Notes under the pieces: model-generated | What the model saw: only the letters and a program-made list of their open reading frames with translations | What the model was told of the DNA's origin: nothing | Databases searched by the model: none | Assembly: GCA_964524145.1 (NCBI GenBank) | Contig: CAZGCA010000003.1 | Location: forward strand, 52,962 to 116,961 | From: CAZGCA01 sp964524145 | Lineage (GTDB): Bacteria; Hydrogenedentota; CAZGCA01 | DNA length: 64,000 nucleotides | Direction: 5' to 3' | Translations under genes and position numbers: made by a program | Part shown: positions 8,997 to 17,347 of the stretch, in pieces | Numbering within the stretch: the stretch's first letter is position 1 | Layout of the letters: every line of letters starts with the position of its first letter

Positions 8997-10081
8997 CGGA
9001 GCACCATGTCGCCGGGCGGGGGGTGATCACGGCCTTTCCGACGGACGGCCACGAGCTGTGCAGCAATGCTCGTCGCGATCTCTCCCACCGTGACGGCGCC
9101 GATATCCAGCCCTATCGGCGCGAACACCCGGCCGAACTCTTCTTCCGTGGCGATACCTGATTCGAGGAACTTCTCACGGATGAGCGCCACCTTGCGTTTA
9201 CTGCCGATCATGCCGATGTACGCTGCACGCGAGTGGATGCACGCTTCGAGCGCTTCCGCATCGTGCTTATGCCCGCGGGTGACCACGACGACGTAGGTGT
9301 CTTCGGCAACGGGAAACGCGGCCACCTCCCTGGGAACGTCGCCGCACAACGTTGTCACCCCTTCCGGGAAGAGTGCCGGCTTGGTGAATTCCGGCCGGTC
9401 GTCGAGCACCGTCACGTCGAACCCGATGAGGACCGCCTGCCGCGCGAGCGCCTGGCCCACGTGCCCGCCGCCCGCTATCAGCAGGACCGGTTCAGGTATC
9501 ACCGGCTCGACGAGCACCTCCACCGTCTCGTCCGGTTGCGAGTCGTTGACGAAAAGCCTGCTTGTCTCGCGGGCAAGACACGAGCGGACCGCTGCCGCGC
9601 CCGGGAAGTCCGTCTCCGGCGGAATGTCCTCTTCCGAATACCACTCGACGGTCACAGCCGTCTCCGCAGCAGCACGCACCGTGGTGAGCAGAACCCCGCG
9701 TTCCCGCACCTCGAATGCTTCGGCTGCCTGAGCGTAACATTCTCGATCCTTTGCAGCCGTTGTGTCGATGAGAATGCGCATCGAGCCGCCGCAGATGGCG
9801 CCCGCATCACGCGTATAGTCGTCGTCCAACTGAAAGTCAAACACGAACGGACGTCCCGACCCGCACGCCTCAACCGCGCGACGCTGCGTCTCCGCCTCCA
9901 CCAACCCGCCGCCCAGCGTGCCCCGGATCGTGCCCGTCCCCTCGATAACCGCCTTCACTCCGACCTTCTGCGGCGTGGACCCGTCCGCCTTCAGGATCAA
10001 CGCCACCGCAAACGAGCGCCCCCCATCGATCAACTCCACCAGCTTTCGATGAATGTCCATCAGGCTGTGATGTTTCTCCAT
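8993..10081 (-). CDS. xdhC: XdhC/CoxI family maturation protein
   Basis: 362 residues. N-terminal XdhC_CoxI domain (SFAVALILKADGSTPQKVGVKAVI, GTLGGGLVEAE, and an ICGGSMRI Cys segment), then a C-terminal Rossmann XdhC_C domain (PVLLIAGGGHVGQALARQA, AYIGMIGSKRKVA). In known systems XdhC binds the molybdenum cofactor, protects its sulfurated form and delivers it to xanthine-dehydrogenase-like enzymes. It precedes mocA with a 4-base overlap, so the pair is a cofactor-insertion module without its client. Confidence 0.9.
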   Translation of the reverse strand: MEKHHSLMDIHRKLVELIDGGRSFAVALILKADGSTPQKVGVKAVIEGTGTIRGTLGGGLVEAETQRRAVEACGSGRPFVFDFQLDDDYTRDAGAICGGSMRILIDTTAAKDRECYAQAAEAFEVRERGVLLTTVRAAAETAVTVEWYSEEDIPPETDFPGAAAVRSCLARETSRLFVNDSQPDETVEVLVEPVIPEPVLLIAGGGHVGQALARQAVLIGFDVTVLDDRPEFTKPALFPEGVTTLCGDVPREVAAFPVAEDTYVVVVTRGHKHDAEALEACIHSRAAYIGMIGSKRKVALIREKFLESGIATEEEFGRVFAPIGLDIGAVTVGEIATSIAAQLVAVRRKGRDHPPPGDMVLR

Positions 10082-10082
10082 T

Positions 10083-10153
10083 CCGCCACAATCCTAGAGA
10101 CTGAGGAGTCTGTAGTCTTCAGTCTGTAGTCTGTAGCCCGGACACCAAAGAGC
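10083..10153. repeat. 71-bp direct repeat, copy 1
   Basis: Starts CCGCCACAATCCTAGAGACT and ends ACACCAAAGAGC. It differs from the copy at 10617-10687 by one base (C/T near its end). It contains short internal AGTCTGTAGTCT iterations. The two copies bracket the four-helix-bundle gene at 10197-10553. Confidence 0.95.
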
Positions 10154-10196
10154 ACCATCCCTCTCTTTGTTCAAACTCCAGACTCGGGACTAAACA

Positions 10197-10553
10197 CTAC
10201 CTGTTGCGAAAGGACCGAATCAAGCCATTCAGGACTTTGGCGGTTTCTTCGCACAGGGCTTGAAGAGGATCGTAGGCGGCATCATCCACGTATCCCAACC
10301 GGTGAGCTAACGATGCCTGGTATTCAACTTCCCGCGCGGAACCATAAGCCATGTCAAGAAAATGCACGAAGTCCCCTTCGGAACTGCGCGCGCATCCCTC
10401 GACAATGTTAGACGCTACCGAAACCGCTGCACGCCGCATCTGGGAGGTTAGTCCGAATTGTTCTTCACTTGGAAACGCCCGGGTCGCCCGATACACCTCA
10501 AGCACCAACGCATCCGCCAGTTCAAAAGCCCGAAGCTTCCTGTGGTCACGCAT
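10197..10553 (-). CDS. Four-helix-bundle protein (S23/23S rRNA intervening-sequence protein family)
   Basis: 118 residues, the typical length. Family signature residues are present: RAFELADALVLEVYRATRAFP, then QMRRAAVSVASNIVEGCAR and FLDMAYGSAREVEYQ. Members are encoded in 23S rRNA intervening sequences, as stand-alone genes, and as the Avd subunit of diversity-generating retroelements. No reverse transcriptase or rRNA is nearby, so this is a stand-alone copy. Near-identical 71-bp direct repeats lie 44 bases downstream and 64 bases upstream of the gene, which suggests that the gene and flank moved or duplicated as a unit. Molecular function unknown. Confidence 0.88.
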   Translation of the reverse strand: MRDHRKLRAFELADALVLEVYRATRAFPSEEQFGLTSQMRRAAVSVASNIVEGCARSSEGDFVHFLDMAYGSAREVEYQASLAHRLGYVDDAAYDPLQALCEETAKVLNGLIRSFRNR

Positions 10554-10616
10554 GATTCATATCAGGGCCGCTGATTTGTGGTTGTGAGACAACAGATAAT
10601 ACCACTGCACCAACCG

Positions 10617-10687
10617 CCGCCACAATCCTAGAGACTGAGGAGTCTGTAGTCTTCAGTCTGTAGTCTGTAGTCCGGACACCAAAGAGC
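10617..10687. repeat. 71-bp direct repeat, copy 2
   Basis: Matches the copy at 10083-10153 at 70 of 71 positions. It is preceded by CACCAACCG, also seen in near-identical form before the partial third copy at 11698. More CAGACTC-type short repeats follow at about 10732-10762. Confidence 0.95.
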
Positions 10688-10771
10688 GCAATCCTCTGTC
10701 AATCGTCTTTCCCATCCTTCTCTCTCCTGGCTCCAGACTCCAGACTCAAGACTCCAGACTTCCTCACTTCT

Positions 10772-11623
10772 TCAGGCTTTTCCCGCGGCTCCGGTACGGC
10801 GGATCCACTTCTCGACCACCGGCGCCATCGCTTGCGTGGCATCGGCTAGCGCCAGCGGCGTCCAGAGCAGCTCCCCGGCTCCCCATCGTTCCAGAAGCGT
10901 TTCACGCACGACACGAATCAGCTCGCTGGCCACGTTGACCTTGGCGACACCCAGACTTATCGCCTTGCGCAAATCTTCCTCCGGCGTTCCCGACCCGCCG
11001 TGAAGCACCAGCGGCACATCGACGGCCTCCTGCAGCTTTGCGAGCAACTCGAAATCGAGCTGCGGCCGGGTGGGATAGTTGCCGTGGGCGTTCCCGATCG
11101 CCACAGCCAGCATATCGACACCGGTCTCCTGCACGTACGCTTTCGCTTCGTCCGGGTCTGTCAGTGAAAAGACCGAACTTCCTTCGCCCGTGACCTCATC
11201 GATCTCTCCGATGGCACCGATCTCGCCTTCAACGCTTGCGCCTTTCGGTCGTGCCAGCTCGACCACGCGCCGCACGGCCGCGACGTTCTCGGCATACGGT
11301 CTCGTCGAAAAATCCAGCATGACCGACGTGTAATCCGCTTCGAGACACTGCTCGACAAGCGACAACGAATCACCGTGGTCCAGATGCAAGCCCGCGGGCA
11401 CGTCATACTTCGCAGCGACCGTGCGTGCCACCGCGGCCATCTGGGCCGGCGCAAGCAGCCCAAACTCGTCCGGTCCGATCATCACGAGCACCGGCGCCCG
11501 GCAATCGCTCGCCACGCGCAACACGGTATCCACGGTCTCCGCATTCCACATGCAGAACGACGGGACCGCGTACCCGTTCTCGGCCGCGTTCCCCACCAAT
11601 TGAGATGCCGGCAGAAATTTCAT
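10772..11623 (-). CDS. Class II fructose-bisphosphate/ketose-bisphosphate aldolase family protein
   Basis: 283 residues, close to GatY/KbaY/FbaA length. Zinc ligand regions are visible: GLHLDHGDS (His), SVEGEIGAIG (Glu), AVAIGNAHGNYP (His) and LVLHGGSGTP (His, with the phosphate-binding GGSGT). The reaction is reversible aldol cleavage of a ketose bisphosphate to DHAP and an aldehyde. Whether it is the central glycolytic aldolase or acts on tagatose-type sugars cannot be told from sequence alone. It is monocistronic on the minus strand. A TTGGCA with a TGATAT 17 bases further on, near 11665-11693, is a possible weak promoter. Confidence 0.9.
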   Translation of the reverse strand: MKFLPASQLVGNAAENGYAVPSFCMWNAETVDTVLRVASDCRAPVLVMIGPDEFGLLAPAQMAAVARTVAAKYDVPAGLHLDHGDSLSLVEQCLEADYTSVMLDFSTRPYAENVAAVRRVVELARPKGASVEGEIGAIGEIDEVTGEGSSVFSLTDPDEAKAYVQETGVDMLAVAIGNAHGNYPTRPQLDFELLAKLQEAVDVPLVLHGGSGTPEEDLRKAISLGVAKVNVASELIRVVRETLLERWGAGELLWTPLALADATQAMAPVVEKWIRRTGAAGKA

Positions 11624-11697
11624 GCTATCTCCGCGTTCAAGACGATCTCTGTTCCCCTCTATCTTATATCATATAGATGATAGCACCGTGCCAACCG

Positions 11698-11727
11698 CCG
11701 CCACAATCCTCAAGGCTGAGGAGTCTG
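11698..11727. repeat. Partial third copy of the 71-bp repeat
   Basis: Begins CCGCCACAATCCT like the other two copies and keeps CTGAGGAGTCTG, but diverges after about 30 bases, where the inverted-repeat element begins. All three copies lie within 1.7 kb. Confidence 0.7.
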
Positions 11728-11730
11728 CTT

Positions 11731-11870
11731 AATTTGGGTCATGTCTTGAATTATCACATTCCATGTTCACATGCTCTTACCATTCGGTTGACGGCTACAT
11801 AATCAAGACCCACGAAATCCCCTATGATCGGAATCACGAGCAATGTTGTAATTCAAGACCTGACCCCAAT
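11731..11870. mobile_element. Inverted-repeat element (possible REP/Y1-transposase-associated remnant), non-coding
   Basis: The ends are imperfect inverted repeats about 20 bases long: 11731-11753 reads TTGGGTCATGTCTTGAATTA and the complement of 11849-11870 reads TGGGGTCAGGTCTTGAATTA. From memory, this GGGGTCAGGTCTTGAATT motif is common beside REP-associated tyrosine transposase genes. No transposase fits in the 95 bases between the ends, so at most this is a non-autonomous remnant. It fills most of the 327-base gap between the aldolase gene and tRNA-Leu; I see no gene there. Confidence 0.5.
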
Positions 11871-11950
11871 AGCCACGCCAATAGCCAGACAAGACGCGAC
11901 CCGGCTCGGTCGGTACGATGACGTGATCTGGACGAACCCCTTGTATTCAA

Positions 11951-12038
11951 TGGTGCCGGAGGAGGGAGTCGAACCCTCACAGTCCGAAGGACCGCGGGAT
12001 TTTGAATCCCGTGCGTCTGCCAGTTTCGCCACTCCGGC
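11951..12038 (-). tRNA. tRNA-Leu (anticodon CAA)
   Basis: On the minus strand the acceptor arms GCCGGAG and CTCCGGC pair, and CCA is encoded. The anticodon stem is CGGGA/TCCCG with loop TTCAAAA, giving anticodon CAA. The long variable arm (GGTCCTTCGGACT) and the AGGGTTCGACTCCCT T-arm are class II features of tRNA-Leu. Confidence 0.97.
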
Positions 12039-12056
12039 ACCAGGAATCGCGAGCAT

Positions 12057-12085
12057 ATTATATCCGAACTCGTTGCAGGACGCAA
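12057..12085 (-). promoter_or_regulatory. Sigma-70 type promoter for tRNA-Leu
   Basis: Minus strand: TTGCGT, a 17-base spacer, TATAAT. The predicted transcription start lies about 10-12 bases before the tRNA 5' end. Confidence 0.75.
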
Positions 12086-12263
12086 CCAGCGACCGGATGG
12101 TGCCGGTGTGTCGGTTCAGGCGTGTAGTAGCCCGGAAACAACCGCAGTCGAGCGCGTGGGATCTGTGGGACGGTTCGCCTGGTCGAAGCTTATCTGCTCG
12201 TGTACGCGGTTCTGGCCTATGCCATACCGGTATGTGAGCGAGCGGAACTCGGGCGGGATGGCT

Positions 12264-12641
12264 CTAGCGGTAGGAGCGGGCCGCGCTTCTGTTGCGTGCC
12301 GCCCGGGATTTTTGACCGCGGTATCCCACCCTGAGCTTGGTTGTCTTGCGGTATAACCGATTGGTCGCGGCGTGGTGCCGAACGATCGTTGTTCTGGGCG
12401 GGCGACTCAGGCTTCTTCCTCCGCTCGTGCGGTATATCGGCTGGTAACGTTTGAAGAAGAGCGTCGACCGTGTAATCTTGGGACGCACGTTGCGACGGCC
12501 GGAGAGGGATAGTGTCGAAAGACTCGATCCGAAACTCTGCCTCGAGCGGTTGCGCAGCTCCGCCGCCGCACACTCATTTGCGAGCGAGAACCCTATCCAC
12601 ACAACAACCGCGGCCAGCAACACTACTGATGTCTTGCGCAT
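12264..12641 (-). CDS. Small exported arginine-rich protein, unknown
   Basis: 125 residues from the ATG at 12641, which has GAGG 8 bases upstream; a GTG at 12650 is a less well placed alternative. The N-terminus (MRKTS, then LLAAVVVWIGFSLA, ending near ECAAAE) is a good Sec signal peptide. The mature part has about 25 Arg and several Lys, little acidic content and many Ser/Thr, so it is strongly basic and probably poorly folded alone. A consensus-like promoter at 12666-12694 supports expression. It could bind an anionic polymer such as DNA, LPS or sulfated glycan, but that is a guess. No family recognised. Confidence 0.6.
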   Translation of the reverse strand: MRKTSVVLLAAVVVWIGFSLANECAAAELRNRSRQSFGSSLSTLSLSGRRNVRPKITRSTLFFKRYQPIYRTSGGRSLSRPPRTTIVRHHAATNRLYRKTTKLRVGYRGQKSRAARNRSAARSYR

Positions 12642-12665
12642 ATCATTCACCTCACCCTTACTTGA

Positions 12666-12694
12666 ATTCTATCACAAACGGTCTCTCTCGTCAA
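12666..12694 (-). promoter_or_regulatory. Sigma-70 type promoter for the Arg-rich exported protein
   Basis: Minus strand: TTGACG, a 17-base spacer, TAGAAT, about 25 bases before the start codon. Confidence 0.7.
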
Positions 12695-12729
12695 GCGAAA
12701 AAGGGCGTTCGCCCGTCAACACGAAATTG

Positions 12730-12758
12730 TTGACAACGGCGGGATGGCGTGGTAGCAT
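12730..12758 (+). promoter_or_regulatory. Sigma-70 type promoter for the oxidoreductase gene at 12880
   Basis: TTGACA, a 17-base spacer, TAGCAT; leaves a leader of about 115 bases. Confidence 0.65.
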
Positions 12759-12879
12759 GCGCTGAACTTGTCCGGGCGTGATGGTCCCACAACCAGTGAC
12801 CCGTGCCCGGAACGAGCATAACTGCGGGGTGAGGGCTGTGGCGATCGAAGCGGCGTCTGGGCGCTGGTAGGAGGCAGAA

Positions 12880-13863
12880 GTGGCTACGAAGGTTAAGGTT
12901 GGAATTATTGGTTGTGGCGGCATAGCAGGTGGACATTACAAACGGCTTGCGAGCATGCGTGCCGCCAAGGTGGTCGCGCTGTGCGAGACAAACGCGAAAA
13001 ACCTGCGCCGGTTCGCCGGATTCTTCCCGGAAACGGAAGAGTTGCCGACGTTCACGGATTACAGGGAGATGATCAAACGTGTCGACCTCGACGCCGTGGT
13101 CATCTGCACGCCGCACACGGTTCACTACGAGCAGATAATGTACTCGCTGGGTCGCGGTCTTCACGTGCTCACCGAGAAACCGATGGTGTGCAGTATCAGG
13201 CACGCCAAGGCCGTCATCAAGAAGGCCAAGGCGCAGAAGAAGGTCGTCGCGATATCGTACCAGCGCCATTTCGAGCCCGGTTTCCGCTACATGAGGGACC
13301 TGATCGCCAAAGGCGGTATCGGCAAGGTTCAGTTTGTAAGCGCGATACAGTGCCAGGACTGGTACAAGGCGACGCGCGGGAGTTGGAGACAGGATATGTC
13401 GCTCTCGGGCGGCGGCCAGTTGAACGATTCCGGAAGCCACCTGGTGGACATCGTCATGTGGGTGACCGGGTTGCGCATCGCGGAGGTGTACGCCGATATC
13501 GAGAATTTCCGGTCAAAGGTGGACATCAACTCTTCTCTGACGATGCGGTTCACAAACGGAGCGCAAGGCAGCATGTCGATAGTCGGCAACAGCCCGAACT
13601 GGTATGAGGACCACACGATCGTAGGCGATAAAGGCGTTCTCTATCTGCGTCAGGGCCTCGGATTGACGCACATCGTCGACGGCAACAAGCAGGTCAAGGT
13701 CCGGATGAAGAAGTGCGACAGCAACCACGACAAGAACTTCATCGATGCGGTGCTGGGCAAATGCAAAAGCGACGTGCCCGCCGAGTGCGGCCTGCGCGTG
13801 ATCGAGGTTACCGAGGCGGCGTGGCGATCCGCTGAACTCGGCCGGACCGTCAAGGTCAAGTAA
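12880..13863 (+). CDS. Gfo/Idh/MocA family NAD(P)-dependent oxidoreductase
   Basis: 327 residues starting at GTG with AGGAGG seven bases upstream. Rossmann motif VGIIGCGGIAGGHYKRL at residues 6-22, then AVVICTPHTVHYEQIMYSLGRGLHVLTEKPM with the conserved EKP lysine, and a C-terminal alpha/beta substrate domain with GGGQLNDSGSHLVDIV containing the conserved active-site-type His. These enzymes interconvert hydroxyl and keto groups on sugars, inositols or related compounds. Substrate not determinable. It is a single gene under its own promoter, convergent with the B12-radical SAM gene. Confidence 0.88.
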   Translation: MATKVKVGIIGCGGIAGGHYKRLASMRAAKVVALCETNAKNLRRFAGFFPETEELPTFTDYREMIKRVDLDAVVICTPHTVHYEQIMYSLGRGLHVLTEKPMVCSIRHAKAVIKKAKAQKKVVAISYQRHFEPGFRYMRDLIAKGGIGKVQFVSAIQCQDWYKATRGSWRQDMSLSGGGQLNDSGSHLVDIVMWVTGLRIAEVYADIENFRSKVDINSSLTMRFTNGAQGSMSIVGNSPNWYEDHTIVGDKGVLYLRQGLGLTHIVDGNKQVKVRMKKCDSNHDKNFIDAVLGKCKSDVPAECGLRVIEVTEAAWRSAELGRTVKVK

Positions 13864-13884
13864 GAACGGCGGCCAAATCCGCGG

Positions 13885-15150
13885 CTAGTCGCCGTACACG
13901 AGATCTACAAATCGTTCGTAATAATCCCTGACCATATCTCGCGATACGGATGGCTGGTCGAGAATGACAGTCGGGTCGTAGTAGCTTTCGCTCAGGTCTC
14001 CCGATATCCATCCCTCTTCGACGCAGAGGTTATGGAGTTCCGAACCCGGGTATGGATGGAATACCGAGACTATCACCCAGCCCGGTTTCAGTTCTCTGTT
14101 GAGCTGGACCGTTTCGCGGAGTGTGTCCTCGGTTTCGTAGGGCACCCCGAGCATGTTGAACGCGACCGTTCTCATGCCGGCCGACTTTGCAAGAGCGAAC
14201 GCGCGGACGATCTCGTCCCTCGATATGTTCTTCTTGAGCACGTCGTTGCGGATGTGATCGCTCCCCGACTCAACGCCGATATGCACCCTGACGCAGCCTG
14301 CCTTCTCGAGCAGCCGCACAAAACGCTCGTCGACCAGGTCGGCGCGGACGTTGCACCAGAACGGTAGTCCGACTTTGTCTGGGAAGGATGCAGCGAACTC
14401 CTCGAGCCAGCCGCGGTCGAGTCCGAATATGTCGTCGTGGAACCCGATGAGCTTGAGCGGGCCGAAACGCGATACGACTTCACGCACCTCGGCAAGTAGG
14501 TTTCCGACCGAGCGGACCCTCAATCGCGGTACACCCGGCGTCGCCTTCGCCAGCGCGGAGTTGCAGCAGTACGAGCAATCGTACGGACAGCCCCGGCTGG
14601 CGACAAACTCTGCGCCCACGATGCCGTGGTGTCTGCGCAGCACGCTCGCGAAATTGTTCTCCTCAGGCGAAAAGGTCTCGATCTCGCGGTCGGGGAACGG
14701 TAACTCGTCAAGGTTTCTGGCAGGTTGTCCGGTAAGACGTGCAGGCGAACCGTCCGGGTCAAGCGCGGCTTCGGCACAGGCTGCGATTGTCTGCTCCGCT
14801 TCGCCGACGCAGACGGCCCTGATTCCGGGGTAGGATAGAACCTCGTCCGGCGCGAGCGTCGCGTGCACGCCGCCCGCGATCACAGCCAGCCCGTAACGTT
14901 CCGCGCAGTAGCGTGCGATGCGCCGGCCGAGCGCAACCTGCGGCCACGTCAGCGACAGCCCGACGACGTCGGGTTTGAACGCCTCGATGGCCTCGTCGAG
15001 CAACGCTTCGTCATGCTGCCAAGTCACGACGCACGCGGTATCGTGGCCGGCGCCCTTCAAACAGGCCGACAGGTAGCCCACACCGTGGTTGTACCCCACG
15101 TAGACTTTCTTACCCGGCGCAGGAACCGGCAGCACAAACAAAAACCGCAT
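13885..15150 (-). CDS. B12-binding domain radical SAM protein
   Basis: 421 residues. An N-terminal cobalamin-binding-like Rossmann domain (about 1-140) has VVGLSLTWPQ and VIAGGVHATLAPDEVL. A radical SAM core follows with the cluster motif RGCPYDCSYCC (Cys188, Cys192, Cys195), GFHDDIFG and IGVESGSDHIRNDVLKKN. This layout matches family members that methylate or rearrange unactivated carbons in hopanoids, lipids or natural products. There is no DxHxxG cobalamin motif, which is normal for this subfamily. The divergent neighbour is a glycosyltransferase operon, so an envelope role is possible. Confidence 0.88.
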   Translation of the reverse strand: MRFLFVLPVPAPGKKVYVGYNHGVGYLSACLKGAGHDTACVVTWQHDEALLDEAIEAFKPDVVGLSLTWPQVALGRRIARYCAERYGLAVIAGGVHATLAPDEVLSYPGIRAVCVGEAEQTIAACAEAALDPDGSPARLTGQPARNLDELPFPDREIETFSPEENNFASVLRRHHGIVGAEFVASRGCPYDCSYCCNSALAKATPGVPRLRVRSVGNLLAEVREVVSRFGPLKLIGFHDDIFGLDRGWLEEFAASFPDKVGLPFWCNVRADLVDERFVRLLEKAGCVRVHIGVESGSDHIRNDVLKKNISRDEIVRAFALAKSAGMRTVAFNMLGVPYETEDTLRETVQLNRELKPGWVIVSVFHPYPGSELHNLCVEEGWISGDLSESYYDPTVILDQPSVSRDMVRDYYERFVDLVYGD

Positions 15151-15178
15151 CGACTACCCCCGACTGGTGTTTGTTCCC

Positions 15179-15207
15179 TTGATGGAGTCCCGCAAAACGT
15201 CTATAAT
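15179..15207 (+). promoter_or_regulatory. Sigma-70 type promoter for the glycosyltransferase-ParB-SPL operon
   Basis: TTGATG, a 17-base spacer, TATAAT, 42 bases before the start codon at 15250. Confidence 0.78.
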
Positions 15208-15249
15208 GCTTTCAAGATACATGGGACGTTGGTGAGAGGATTCACGACG

Positions 15250-16401
15250 ATGATCGAACCTCTGCAAATCCACTATACCGGACTGATCAGGTCGCCTTCA
15301 AGCTGGGCTCTTGTCGGCAGGCAGACGGTGTTGGCGCTCGACCGCGCCGGCTGCGACCTCTCGGTAACGGCACGCAGGGGGTTTCTCCATCGGAGCGACT
15401 TCCCTCTTGCGCCTCGGCTGCTCGAACTGATGGACAAACAGCGCAGTCTCGAGGTTGACCTCACGTTCGAGTATCCACCGAACTACCGATGGTTGCGCGG
15501 CGAGATGAAGGTTGCCCTGCTGGTCTACGAAACGACTGTCTTGCCGCCGCACTGGGCCGATGCGATCAGGAAATACGTGGATATGCTCGTTGTTCCCTCG
15601 ACGTTTTGCCGTGACATCGTGCTCGAGGCGGGCATACCGGAGAGCCGGGTTCGCGTTGTTCCGTATGGATACGATCCCGAGATGCTGCGGGCTCGCGACG
15701 AAGTGCGGCCCCCGATAGAAACCGCCGCGTTTGTCTTTCTGCATGTCGCGACCCCACACAAACGGAAAGGCACCGAGTTGTTGATCCAGGCGTTCGCAGA
15801 GGAGTTCCGCGGGGACGACGGTGTATTGCTGCTGGTGAAAAGCACTTACAGCGCCCGACAGGCCAAGGCGAGACCGTTCGAGATCGCCAACCTCGACGAG
15901 GCTATACGACACCAATGCCGGTCGTCAACGCGGATATTGCATCTCGTCGATGTGCTTTCCCCCGAGGAGATGCTGAGCCTCTACGCTACGGCGGACTGTG
16001 TTGTTCAACCGAGCTTCTCGGAGGGGTTCGGTCTTGTCATCCTGGAGGCGATGGCGCTCGGCCTGCCGGTGGTAGTCACAGGCTGGGGCGGCCAGATGGA
16101 CTTCTGTACAGCGCAGAACACGTTTCTGCTCGATTACGATCTCGTGCCTGCAGGCGAATGCCAGTACGATTGCGATTCCATGGACGCATTGATGGCGATG
16201 CCGCAACTTGGCCACTTGAGGGAACGGTTACGGTTCGTGTACGATCATAGAGACGATGCCGAGAGTGTTGGTGAAACCGCGGCACGGGACGTGGCGGAGA
16301 TGACATGGGACACCAGCGCACGGCAGCTTGTGGACGTGATATCTGACATGAGGACGGCGGAGATAGACGAGCGCAATGAAGCTCAAAGACGCGTCAATTG
16401 A
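15250..16401 (+). CDS. Family 4 glycosyltransferase
   Basis: 383 residues from ATG 15250 (GAGAGGA upstream); the frame extends further upstream only through the promoter. The C-terminal GT-B nucleotide-binding half has VFLHVATPHKRKGTELLIQAF and the ADCVVQPSFSEGFGLVILEAMALGLPVV signature with the E-x7-E region. The N-terminal acceptor domain has VALLVYETTVLPPHWADAI and LVVPSTFCRDIVLEAGIP. It probably adds a sugar to an envelope glycan. Its end overlaps the ParB-like gene by 26 bases, an unusually long overlap for unrelated functions. Confidence 0.88.
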   Translation: MIEPLQIHYTGLIRSPSSWALVGRQTVLALDRAGCDLSVTARRGFLHRSDFPLAPRLLELMDKQRSLEVDLTFEYPPNYRWLRGEMKVALLVYETTVLPPHWADAIRKYVDMLVVPSTFCRDIVLEAGIPESRVRVVPYGYDPEMLRARDEVRPPIETAAFVFLHVATPHKRKGTELLIQAFAEEFRGDDGVLLLVKSTYSARQAKARPFEIANLDEAIRHQCRSSTRILHLVDVLSPEEMLSLYATADCVVQPSFSEGFGLVILEAMALGLPVVVTGWGGQMDFCTAQNTFLLDYDLVPAGECQYDCDSMDALMAMPQLGHLRERLRFVYDHRDDAESVGETAARDVAEMTWDTSARQLVDVISDMRTAEIDERNEAQRRVN

Positions 16402-17347
16402 CAAGATCGATCTGAGAGCGCTGGACTACGTCTTCACGTATCGCCCGCGAGTTGCCGAGATGGTCGACTCGATCAAGGAGCACGGGATCCTGCAACCGCT
16501 TGTGCTCTTGAGGAAAGACCGGCGGTACAGGATCATTTGCGGTTATCGCCGGGCGCTCGCGGCAAGACAGGCCGGACTCAAGGTTGTGCCCGCATGGCTG
16601 TGCAACGAGGAAGAGATGCCCGAACAGCAGCGGCTGATGACCAGTCTGCACGAGGACGCCCACTCGCGAGCGTACAACGATATCGAGAAAGCTATCGTGC
16701 TCAACAAGTTTGCCCAACGGCTCGGCTGGAACTCGACACGGCTTGCCCACGAGGTCGCGCCCATAATACGCCTGCCGGCGTCGCCGACGGTTGTCGAGAG
16801 GTATCTCTCGCTGTTGCGACTGGACGACGAGATACTGCGGGTTGTGGCGGCCGGGACATTCAGCGTGGACCATGCGCTGCTCCTGCTTGCCATTCCGGCA
16901 GACGACAGACTGACGGTGTTCAGGCTGTTGACCGTTCAGACCAGGGCAAGCCTCAACGAGTCCAGGGAGATTATCAAGAACGTCCGAGACATCGCGCTGC
17001 TGACAAACACTTCTGTGCGCGAGGTGCTGGCCAACGAGGAGATTGCCTCTATCCTCAACGATAGTTCGCTTGGGCCGCGCGAAACGCTTGCATCGTTGCG
17101 TGAAGCGTTCCACAAGAAACGTCATCCCACAGTCGCGGAGTATGAAACAAAGTTCGCCGAGGCGGTTGCCGCTCTTGGTTTGAGCAAGTCGGTTGCAGTT
17201 TCTCCGCCGCAGTCTTTCGAAGGTTCGCACGTAGGCTTTTCGTTCCGGGCGTCGAGCAAGGAAGAGCTGCGCAAGATAATCGCGCAGATCCAGGAGAAGC
17301 TGGCAACAGACGGGTTTGACCATCTGTTCGATGTCTTCAAACTCTAA
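16376..17347 (+). CDS. ParB N-terminal-like domain protein (non-canonical ParB/Spo0J relative)
   Basis: 323 residues. Residues about 8-95 form a ParB/sulfiredoxin-like domain: RPRVAEMVDSIKEHGILQPLVLL, then RYRIICGYRRALAARQAGLKVVPAWLC, the GxRR CTP/phosphate motif. A helical middle region (about 95-235) resembles the KorB/HTH segment (IEKAIVLNKFAQRLGW). The C-terminal region contains a coiled, basic stretch and a short domain ending at FDVFKL. No parA, oriC or partition site is near, so it is not obviously the chromosome segregation ParB. It overlaps the glycosyltransferase by 26 bases and the SPL-like gene by 17, so the three are co-translated. A specialised CTP- or DNA-binding regulator is the likely class. 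Confidence 0.8.
   Translation: MKLKDASIDKIDLRALDYVFTYRPRVAEMVDSIKEHGILQPLVLLRKDRRYRIICGYRRALAARQAGLKVVPAWLCNEEEMPEQQRLMTSLHEDAHSRAYNDIEKAIVLNKFAQRLGWNSTRLAHEVAPIIRLPASPTVVERYLSLLRLDDEILRVVAAGTFSVDHALLLLAIPADDRLTVFRLLTVQTRASLNESREIIKNVRDIALLTNTSVREVLANEEIASILNDSSLGPRETLASLREAFHKKRHPTVAEYETKFAEAVAALGLSKSVAVSPPQSFEGSHVGFSFRASSKEELRKIIAQIQEKLATDGFDHLFDVFKL

Noticed and set aside
10083..11727. CRISPR array
   Set aside because: Only two full and one partial repeat, 71 bases long, widely spaced around a gene; no cas genes.
12697..12714. Intrinsic terminator on the minus strand (GGGCG-AA-CGCCC then T-run)
   Set aside because: Stem of only five pairs and no minus-strand gene ends there.
16376..17347. 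Chromosome partition ParB near the replication origin
   Set aside because: No parA, dnaA, parS-like palindromes or other origin genes in the window.
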